DNA of 12,842 bases from UBA493 sp035655435 (GTDB lineage: Archaea > Iainarchaeota > Iainarchaeia > Iainarchaeales > Iainarchaeaceae): positions 1 through 12,842 of the forward strand of contig DASRUN010000022.1 of NCBI GenBank assembly GCA_035655435.1, given 5' to 3'. Positions 6,110 to 11,635 of this stretch are shown here, piece after piece (positions within the stretch are counted from its first letter, which is position 1; every line of letters begins with the position of its first letter). The position numbers and the translations under genes are program-made. The notes under the pieces were generated by a model. That model did no database searches and was not told the DNA's origin. It saw nothing but the letters and a program-made list of their open reading frames with translations.

Positions 6110-6730
6110 ATGGTAAAAAAAACAACCACGCCAAAAGTAAAGGATGAAGCCCCTCTGCCACCTACATCCTTTAGAGAAAAATTAGTTGCCGCATTTATTG
6201 CGGGCGCAATATCGGGGGCTCCTACTTTTTTGGTTTTACAAACGGCAAGAAATTGGGTTATTCGTCCAGCAGAGTACAGAGCCGCACTCAAATTAATAGA
6301 GCCCATTGAAAGAGCAATAGAAAAAAATGAGAGGCCCTTAACTGAGTTTTCCCTAATAAAAAGTATCTATGATTGGTCATCTCCAGCAAATAATAAGATT
6401 TCAGATATTGTATATGATTTTGAAACCGGAAGATTAAATGATGCAGAAAGAGAAATTGATAAACTTTACAACGAATTCAAAGTAGCAATTGCTAATAATA
6501 GGGCTTTGCAAGTCGAAATTCAAAAAATTAAGGAAACTGAACCTTTCAAAAAAAGGTATCAAATAGAGTCTAAACGCAAAAGTTATTGGTGGCTTAAAGG
6601 CGGTCTTTTTGGAGGAGGATTAACTGCGGCAGGATTTGCAGCTTCCCCATATTTGCAGAGATATAATCAATCACGCAAAGAAAAAAAAGGAAACCCAGTA
6701 CGTCCAAGAAGAGGTCGTAGAGGACAATAA
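6110..6730 (+). CDS. Two-TM membrane protein with basic C-terminal tail, unknown function
   Basis: A 206-residue protein with a Lys/Thr/Pro-rich N-terminus, a hydrophobic segment at about 26-46, a charged helical middle of about 105 residues, a Gly/Ala-rich second hydrophobic segment at about 160-180, and a strongly basic tail (NPVRPRRGRRGQ). Both ends are positive, so both probably face the cytoplasm with the middle outside; this is inference from charge. The tail could bind nucleic acid or lipid head groups. The gene stands alone between divergent promoters and the dyad-rich region before cdc6, followed by a T8 run. By eye it uses ATA, AGA and CCA/CCC more than its neighbours, which may hint at a different origin. 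No family recognised. Confidence 0.78.
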   Translation: MVKKTTTPKVKDEAPLPPTSFREKLVAAFIAGAISGAPTFLVLQTARNWVIRPAEYRAALKLIEPIERAIEKNERPLTEFSLIKSIYDWSSPANNKISDIVYDFETGRLNDAEREIDKLYNEFKVAIANNRALQVEIQKIKETEPFKKRYQIESKRKSYWWLKGGLFGGGLTAAGFAASPYLQRYNQSRKEKKGNPVRPRRGRRGQ

Positions 6731-6731
6731 G

Positions 6732-6739
6732 TTTTTTTT
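6732..6739 (+). terminator. Oligo-T terminator after the 206-residue protein gene
   Basis: Eight consecutive T residues on the coding strand, starting 2 nt after the stop codon. Oligo-T runs are the usual intrinsic termination signal in archaea. Confidence 0.55.
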
Positions 6740-6754
6740 GTAGGGGCGTTTTGG

Positions 6755-6800
6755 GAGTTAAGGGGATTTTCTAAGAAGCAGTGGGAGGTTCCCTTAACTC
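6755..6800. repeat. 10-bp perfect inverted repeat, 26-nt loop
   Basis: GAGTTAAGGG at 6755-6764 is matched by CCCTTAACTC at 6791-6800. TTGG (6751-6754) could extend the stem to CCAA (6810-6813) across a bulge. The loop contains GGGAGGTTCCC, a smaller nested dyad. It could be an RNA hairpin or a paired protein-binding site. Confidence 0.6.
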
Positions 6801-6860
6801 GCCATAATCCCAATGAGCCAATGTACATTTTGGTTTTTGTGCTTTTAAAGCATTGGAAGG

Positions 6861-6943
6861 GGTTCGGTGCCGGTGCGAAACGGCGGAGAGATCCGCCGTC
6901 AGACCTGCCTATCTTCGCTTTTGTGGCTCGATAGGCCTGGTTT
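6861..6943 (+). ncRNA. Candidate structured RNA, family not recognised
   Basis: A GC-rich island (50 of 80 bases from 6861 to 6940 are G or C, against 20 of 70 just downstream) that can fold into two firm hairpins. The first is ACGGCGGA-GAGA-TCCGCCGT (6880-6899), an 8-bp stem closed by a GNRA-type tetraloop. The second pairs AGACC + GCCTATC (6901-6913) with GATAGGC + GGTTT (6930-6943). A tandem CGGTGC-CGGTGC (6865-6876) precedes them. TTTTAAA at 6843-6849 could act as a TATA box, putting the 5' end near 6870. GC-rich islands in AT-rich archaeal DNA are often structured RNAs. It does not fit tRNA, 5S, SRP or RNase P RNA. Strand and ends are inferred. Confidence 0.42.
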
Positions 6944-6969
6944 ATGAAGTATTTAACATTGGCATTAAT

Positions 6970-6982
6970 GCAGTGCCACTGC
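6970..6982. repeat. 6-bp inverted repeat just upstream of the cdc6 TATA box
   Basis: GCAGTG-C-CACTGC, a perfect dyad with a single central base, ending 5 nt before the TATA-like box of cdc6. The position suits an operator or activator site acting on cdc6, but it is a single copy. Confidence 0.45.
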
Positions 6983-6987
6983 AATCC

Positions 6988-6995
6988 TTTTTAAT
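6988..6995 (+). promoter_or_regulatory. TATA-like box for cdc6
   Basis: TTTTTAAT centred about 26 nt before the ATG at 7018, with no Shine-Dalgarno site between. It supports 7018 as the true start and a leaderless transcript. Confidence 0.6.
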
Positions 6996-7017
6996 TGGGA
7001 AATTATATTTGTTATTC

Positions 7018-8154
7018 ATGCCGGGCAAAAATCTGTTCAAAAAATCCGCTCAGGAAAAAAGCGTTTTTAAGGATGAGCGTTTTCTCTATCCTGAATACAT
7101 TCCGGAAGCGCTTCCTCATAGAGAAAAGGAAATCAATTCCCTTGTTTATTGCTTTGATCCCATTACAAAAGGAAAAAAACCAATGAATGTTTTTCTCACA
7201 GGTCCAACAGGGGTCGGGAAAACTGTTTGTGCAAAATATGTTTTGCATGAGCTCGAAGAAAGTTTTGACAGAACAAAAACATTGTATTTGAATTGCTTTG
7301 AATATAATTCAAGGCCGGCCGTATTAACTGCTATTGCAAATTTTGTCGGGGCATCGCTTCCGAGAAGAGGTTTGGCTACCGATGAAATTTTTTCGAAGAT
7401 GCTTGAGTTCATGAAAAAATGCGGTTTCACTCCAATAGTAATTTTGGATGAAGTTGACCAATTATTGATTTCCGAGGCGAATTCAAAATTATTGTATGAT
7501 CTCATAAGAATAGTTGAATATGAAAAGCAAGGAATAGGTATTGTGCTGATTTCAAATGATATTTCGCTTACTTCAAAACTCGATTCGCGAATTAGAAGCT
7601 CGCTTGCCGAACAAACAATTGTTTTTGATTCTTATACTCCTGAACAATTGAAAAAAATTCTCAAAGCAAGATGCGAGCTTGCGTTTGAAGCAAATGCCTT
7701 TGAATCAGACGTTGTAAATGTTGCTGCTGCTCATGCGGCAAAATTGGGCGGAGATTGTAGGGTTGCAATCGAATCGCTTTTGAAAGCGGGGAGAATTGCA
7801 GAACGCGAAAACACAGGAATTGTTTCCGTTGAAACTTTGCAAAAAGCATTTGAGGCTGTTGATATGGTTTCACTTTTGAAAGGCCTTCCTCACTTGGCGA
7901 AAGATGATGTGCTTCTTCTAAAAATAATTGCGGAAAACCAGCCCATAAATTCCGGAAAAATTTATGAATTGTATTCTTCGCGCGAAGGAGCGGAATTAAA
8001 GGAACGGCGCTTGAGGGAAATTCTAACTGAATTGGAGAAAAAGAATTTTATTAACGCAAAATTGGTGAGCATGGGAAATAAGGGGAAAACAAAGGAATTT
8101 TCGAGCAGAATCCCTAAACAATCTTTGTTGAGCGAAATTGCGAAAATAAAGTGA
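7018..8154 (+). CDS. cdc6: Orc1/Cdc6 family replication initiator
   Basis: Archaeal origin-binding initiator and MCM loader: an AAA+ ATPase plus a C-terminal winged helix that contacts origin DNA. With the ATG at 7018 it has 378 residues, normal for the family. Walker A GPTGVGKT is at 62-69, Walker B VILDEVDQL at 141-149, sensor 1 in LISND at 177-181 and sensor 2 in GGDCRVA at 244-250. The winged helix covers about 295-365. The frame is open to 6853, but that part translates the GC-rich hairpins and lacks family similarity. The start MPGKNLFKK is family-like and sits 26 nt after a TATA-like box. rfcL follows after 31 nt. The structured region just upstream is the natural place to look for an origin bound by this protein. 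Confidence 0.95.
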   Translation: MPGKNLFKKSAQEKSVFKDERFLYPEYIPEALPHREKEINSLVYCFDPITKGKKPMNVFLTGPTGVGKTVCAKYVLHELEESFDRTKTLYLNCFEYNSRPAVLTAIANFVGASLPRRGLATDEIFSKMLEFMKKCGFTPIVILDEVDQLLISEANSKLLYDLIRIVEYEKQGIGIVLISNDISLTSKLDSRIRSSLAEQTIVFDSYTPEQLKKILKARCELAFEANAFESDVVNVAAAHAAKLGGDCRVAIESLLKAGRIAERENTGIVSVETLQKAFEAVDMVSLLKGLPHLAKDDVLLLKIIAENQPINSGKIYELYSSREGAELKERRLREILTELEKKNFINAKLVSMGNKGKTKEFSSRIPKQSLLSEIAKIK

Positions 8155-8164
8155 TTTTTTATTG
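8155..8164 (+). promoter_or_regulatory. T-run and TATA-like box between cdc6 and rfcL
   Basis: TTTTTTATTG begins right after the cdc6 stop and is centred about 26 nt before the rfcL ATG at 8186. The T6 run could also act as a weak terminator for cdc6. The spacing suggests rfcL has its own leaderless promoter. Confidence 0.5.
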
Positions 8165-8185
8165 CTTTTCCAGCCCCCTATTATA

Positions 8186-9586
8186 ATGTCTGAATTGTGG
8201 ACCGAGAAGTATTCTCCAAAAAACAAGGATGAATTCATAGGAAACTCTGAATTGGTTGAAACCGCTTTTGCTTGGGCGAAGAATTGGGAAAACAATGTTA
8301 ACCAGCCTCCTTTGCTTGTTTGGGGTCAAACCGGGAGCGGAAAAACAATGCTTGCGTATTTGCTTGCAAAAACATTCAATTGGAGTGTGGTTGAATTAAG
8401 CAGTTCTGATTTGCGCTCAAAAGATTCTGTTGAAACTATTGTAGGAAATGCGTCGCAGAACGCTTCTTTTTCCGGTTTCAAAAGACTTGTTCTCCTTGAT
8501 GACATTGATGCAATGACGCGAAACGATCGCGGCGGTGTTTCGGCGATTTCTTCCGTAATAAAAGATGCAAAAAATCCGATTATTATTACAGCTACCGATA
8601 TTTTTTCCAACAAAAATGTTTCTCCTCTTCGTTTTGTGTGCAAAGCTTGTGAGTTCAAAAAAATTAATTATCTTTCAATGGCAAAACGTTTGCGCGAAAT
8701 CCTGGCATTAGAAAAAATTTCTTTTGATGAAGAAGCTGTGAAAGAACTTGCTCGAAATTCCGATGGAGATATGCGTTCGGCTTTATTGGATCTCCAAACT
8801 TTATCAGATGCAGGGGAAATTTCAATGGAAAACGTTTCTTCGTTGGGTTCGCGCGAGCGCCAGCAGAAAGTTTTCTCTGTTATGAAAGCAATTTTCAAGG
8901 GAACAAATTTCAATGAGGTTCGCGAGATGCGAATTAAAAGCGATTTGAGTCCGGATATGCTTTTGCGTTGGGTGGAAGAAAATATTCCAAGGCAGTATTC
9001 GGATTCAAATGATATTGCTCTTGCATTTGATCGACTTTCAAGAAGCGATGTTTTCAATGGAAGAATTTACAGAAAACAGCATTGGGGTTTTTTGAGATAT
9101 TCAACCGAACTAATGGGGGAAGGAGTTGCACTTTCAAAGCAAAAAGTTTCCCATGACTTTGTTATGTATCAGTTTCCGGGTCTTCTTTCGATGCTTTCAA
9201 GAACATCCGGAATTCGCGCTCTGAAAAAAAGTTTGGGTTTGAAAATCGGTTCTTATACTCATTCTTCTTCCGGAAAAGTTATTTCAAAAGATCTTCCTTT
9301 TTTGCGCGTGATTTTCAAAAACAAGGAAAGCGCTGTTGCTCTAACTTCTTTGTTTGATTTGAATGAAAAGGAAATTGCATTGTTGCTTGATACAAAACCT
9401 GAAACAAAAAAAGTAAAAACCATTTTAGAGGAAGCCGAATCTTTGAAAGGGCAAAGAGCAAAACCGAAAAAGCTTTTTGGAGAATTGCTTCACGATGATT
9501 CTATTGTTCCTGATCAGCTTCCGGAAAGAACATCGCCAGATGATGAGCCGGAAGAAAGCGATGTAAAGCAGACTAAATTGTTTTAA
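8186..9586 (+). CDS. rfcL: Replication factor C large subunit (clamp loader)
   Basis: Large subunit of the archaeal clamp loader, which with RfcS opens PCNA and places it on primed DNA. It has 466 residues from the ATG at 8186 (MSELWTEKYSP, the family's usual beginning); an in-frame start at 8162 would add eight unlikely residues. RFC box II/Walker A GQTGSGKT is at 47-54, Walker B LLDDIDAM at 103-110, sensor 1 in IITATD near 134-138 and sensor 2 in GDMRSALLDL at 194-203. The middle collar domain is followed by a charged linker. The protein ends KQTKLF, which resembles the start of the C-terminal PCNA-interacting motif common in RfcL but stops after one aromatic residue. The stop shares the palindrome TTAA (9583-9586) with the convergent pheT stop. 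Confidence 0.95.
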   Translation: MSELWTEKYSPKNKDEFIGNSELVETAFAWAKNWENNVNQPPLLVWGQTGSGKTMLAYLLAKTFNWSVVELSSSDLRSKDSVETIVGNASQNASFSGFKRLVLLDDIDAMTRNDRGGVSAISSVIKDAKNPIIITATDIFSNKNVSPLRFVCKACEFKKINYLSMAKRLREILALEKISFDEEAVKELARNSDGDMRSALLDLQTLSDAGEISMENVSSLGSRERQQKVFSVMKAIFKGTNFNEVREMRIKSDLSPDMLLRWVEENIPRQYSDSNDIALAFDRLSRSDVFNGRIYRKQHWGFLRYSTELMGEGVALSKQKVSHDFVMYQFPGLLSMLSRTSGIRALKKSLGLKIGSYTHSSSGKVISKDLPFLRVIFKNKESAVALTSLFDLNEKEIALLLDTKPETKKVKTILEEAESLKGQRAKPKKLFGELLHDDSIVPDQLPERTSPDDEPEESDVKQTKLF

Positions 9587-11244
9587 TCAACCAATTCAAT
9601 TTCAAGTACAACTATTTTTTTGTCTAAACCAAAATTGTCAAGTGTTTTTGAGTTTACTTCTCCCAAAAATCCTTTGAATTTGCCGATTGTTATTTCTCCT
9701 CTTTTTCCTTCTTCCAAAAAAGCAAGGTTTGTTTCTTTCATTGAATAATTCAGCCCAAGATTTCTGCATACCGCATCAAGCGCGGATTTTATTACTGTAA
9801 AATTTGCTTTCGAATCGCACATTGCAATGCATAAATTGTATGTTTGCCTTACTCCGTTTTCGCTTTTGGAATCGATATCAAGGCATGTTCCTATTTCAAA
9901 GATTCTTTGAGGATATTCTGCATGCCTGTTTTTAGCGAGATAATCAATCAATTCAGGTGTTATTCTTTTTCTCATTGCCTGCCAGTTTGTTGAAACAGGG
10001 TTTGCGATTTCAACCAATTCTTCTTTCAACAGCATTTTTTGTGTTTGTTTTTCGATGGATGTTAAATTGAATGTGAGCACTTCTTGAAGCCCCATTCCAA
10101 CACAAACATCTCTTACTTTATCAAGGTAAATCCTTTCCTTGAGTTCTTCTCCAACAACACTCATTTCAACTTTTTTTGGTTCTATATTATTGTAACCATA
10201 TGCGATTATTGCATCCTCGACAATGTCTATTGGGTGCAGTATGTCATTTCTGTAATCAGGGTATTCAACTTCAAGTTTTTTCCCTTTTGTTTTTACATTC
10301 ATTCCGCTTCTTTCAAGCAATGAAACTATTTCCTTCTCCTTAAGGTTGAGTCCGGATATTCTGTTCACGTATTCTGTTTCAAGCATGATTTTTTTTGTTC
10401 CGAAGAACGGTGTTTCAATTGATTTTTTTGGATATACTTTCGATTCAGGAAAATTTATTTTAACTGCTTCAATTGTTGATCCTCTGTCCGCAAATGCCAT
10501 GCACATTACTTTCAATGCGGTATTAACAGTTTCCCAATTGAATCCCGTTACTTCTATGAAAATGTCTTTTGTTTTTTCCGTTACTTTTCCCGTTGTTTCG
10601 GAATTTATTATAGGCGGCATTGAAGCAACAACTTTTTTGGAATCTATTACTATTGGAAAGTATTCCGCGTCTTTGAGTAGGTTTCCAAATTCTTTTCCTT
10701 TCGGATGTTCCAAAAGTATTTCCGAGGGTCGCATCGGAACTTTATATTCCAGCGGAATAAATTCAATTTCTTTATCCTTATATCCGCGGTAAAAAACCGG
10801 GGGTGTCATTTTGTTTAGGTCATATAACCCTATTCCTGTTTCTTTTCTTTTTCTTCCAAATGTCATTCCTATTTTTTCCTGCAGTTGGATCATCTGCAGC
10901 AAAAACTCTTCCGTAATTTTAACATTTCTTATTACCGCGCAGCAGATGAACGGCCTTGTTTTTTCTACTGTTTTTTCTATTGTGCATGAAATTTTTGCTT
11001 TCGAAACTTTGTATTCTTTTATTCCCTTGTCTTTTCCCGTGCGTGTTCTGATTTCGCGCGCTATTCCTTCCGCGCTCCAAAGATCTGGTCTGTTTGTTTC
11101 TTTCACATCGATAACAAGTGCATCTCTGTTCATTGCGTCAAGTTCTCCCTTAACATACATGAGTGTCTCTTCGAGCTCTTCTTTGGAAAATGTTTTTCCA
11201 ACAAGTTTTTCAATATCTTTTTTGCTCGCGTTTATTGTCGGCAT
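9583..11244 (-). CDS. pheT: Phenylalanyl-tRNA synthetase beta subunit
   Basis: Beta chain of the (alpha-beta)2 enzyme that charges tRNA-Phe. Its 553 residues match the short archaeal/eukaryotic form, without the bacterial N-terminal tRNA-binding-like domain and C-terminal anticodon-binding extension. Visible landmarks are NRPDLWSAEGIAREI at 51-65 (B1), the B3/B4 editing-type domain with PPIINSETTGKVT at 210-222, and the B5 domain with PDYRNDILHPIDIVEDAI near 329-346, which holds the acidic metal-binding residues. The C-terminal third is the catalytic-like fold. It is the third gene after pheS and a small basic protein, beginning 1 nt after the latter's stop, with a GGTGA ribosome-binding site 6 nt before the ATG. 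It ends convergent with rfcL inside a shared TTAA. Confidence 0.95.
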   Translation of the reverse strand: MPTINASKKDIEKLVGKTFSKEELEETLMYVKGELDAMNRDALVIDVKETNRPDLWSAEGIAREIRTRTGKDKGIKEYKVSKAKISCTIEKTVEKTRPFICCAVIRNVKITEEFLLQMIQLQEKIGMTFGRKRKETGIGLYDLNKMTPPVFYRGYKDKEIEFIPLEYKVPMRPSEILLEHPKGKEFGNLLKDAEYFPIVIDSKKVVASMPPIINSETTGKVTEKTKDIFIEVTGFNWETVNTALKVMCMAFADRGSTIEAVKINFPESKVYPKKSIETPFFGTKKIMLETEYVNRISGLNLKEKEIVSLLERSGMNVKTKGKKLEVEYPDYRNDILHPIDIVEDAIIAYGYNNIEPKKVEMSVVGEELKERIYLDKVRDVCVGMGLQEVLTFNLTSIEKQTQKMLLKEELVEIANPVSTNWQAMRKRITPELIDYLAKNRHAEYPQRIFEIGTCLDIDSKSENGVRQTYNLCIAMCDSKANFTVIKSALDAVCRNLGLNYSMKETNLAFLEEGKRGEITIGKFKGFLGEVNSKTLDNFGLDKKIVVLEIELVD

Positions 11245-11245
11245 G

Positions 11246-11635
11246 TTAGTTCACCTTTACAATTCTTGCTCTGAGTCCTCTTAATCTTCTGGCTTCTAGG
11301 TGTGCATCTGTAGCCAAACTTTTAAAAAAATCTCTTTTTCTGCTAAATTCCTGCCTTTCAGTGCTTTTTCTTGGTGTTTTTTTTACCCGTACATTCAATG
11401 CGTGGCTGGCTTCCAAATGTTGTCTTCTTTGTACTTCTAACTCCGTAATTTCTTTGGTAAACGTATCTCTCATTGAGTCGTTAAGAATTTGTTTATTGGC
11501 GTTTCTTATTTGCATTAATGCATTTTTGAGGTTTCCGGCTCTTTGTTCAGCTGTAGGTCTTACAGCTCTGCCTCGCCTTAGTTTAGCTAATTTAGTAGAG
11601 TTGAATGGCGAATTTGGATATCTGACAATGGCCAT
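11246..11635 (-). CDS. Small, very basic helical protein encoded between pheS and pheT
   Basis: A 129-residue protein with 20 Arg and 11 Lys against about 12 acidic residues, a net charge near +19. After an N-terminal part with LRRGRAVRP, most of the chain looks like long amphipathic helices (about 30-80 and 90-125), possibly a coiled coil or helical hairpin. No cysteines, signal peptide or membrane segment. Such a charge suggests binding to RNA or DNA, and its place inside the phenylalanyl-tRNA synthetase operon makes tRNA or the enzyme a possible partner, but this is inference. The ATG overlaps the pheS stop by one base (TAATG) and has a strong GGTGAT site 6 nt upstream, so it is translated with pheS. 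I recognise no family. Confidence 0.8.
   Translation of the reverse strand: MAIVRYPNSPFNSTKLAKLRRGRAVRPTAEQRAGNLKNALMQIRNANKQILNDSMRDTFTKEITELEVQRRQHLEASHALNVRVKKTPRKSTERQEFSRKRDFFKSLATDAHLEARRLRGLRARIVKVN
11251..11255 (-). promoter_or_regulatory. Shine-Dalgarno site for pheT
   Basis: GGTGA on the minus strand, 6 nt before the pheT ATG at 11244, complementary to the archaeal 16S rRNA 3' end. It lies inside the last codons of the upstream gene and decides the start. Confidence 0.7.

Larger units (their letters stand above)
6731..7017. other. 287-nt gene-free, dyad-rich region upstream of cdc6 (candidate origin and/or ncRNA locus)
   Basis: No credible coding frame. It holds a 10-bp inverted repeat (6755-6764 with 6791-6800), the palindrome AATGTACATT (6820-6829), TGCTTT-T-AAAGCA (6840-6852), two GC-rich hairpins (6880-6899 and 6901-6943), GCAGTG-C-CACTGC (6970-6982), and an AT-rich end with the cdc6 promoter. 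G-runs on the + strand at 6753-6765 and in TGGAAGGGG near 6854 faintly recall the G-string of archaeal ORB elements, but no full ORB copy is present. Archaeal origins often lie next to cdc6, which is the main argument. Confidence 0.35.

Noticed and set aside
6862..6910. Cobalamin riboswitch
   Set aside because: GTCAGACCTGCC resembles a B12 box and GGTGCC resembles a conserved 5' segment, but the core and other conserved blocks are absent or in the wrong order, and cdc6 is not a B12 gene. Probably chance likeness.
6840..6945. tRNA, SRP RNA or RNase P RNA
   Set aside because: No cloverleaf, no SRP S-domain signature and no RNase P conserved regions could be placed; the space before cdc6 is also too short for SRP or RNase P RNA.
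6667..6984. Minus-strand frame of 105 codons across the structured region
   Set aside because: It overlaps the end of the 206-residue gene and the hairpins, has no promoter or ribosome-binding site, and looks like the antisense of structured DNA.
6853..7017. N-terminal extension of Cdc6 by 55 residues
   Set aside because: The extension translates the GC-rich hairpins, has no Cdc6-like sequence, and the ATG at 7018 has a well-placed TATA-like box and gives a family-typical length.
8162..8185. Upstream start for RfcL adding MLFQPPII
   Set aside because: It lies next to the TATA-like box; MSELWTEKYSP is the family's usual N-terminus.
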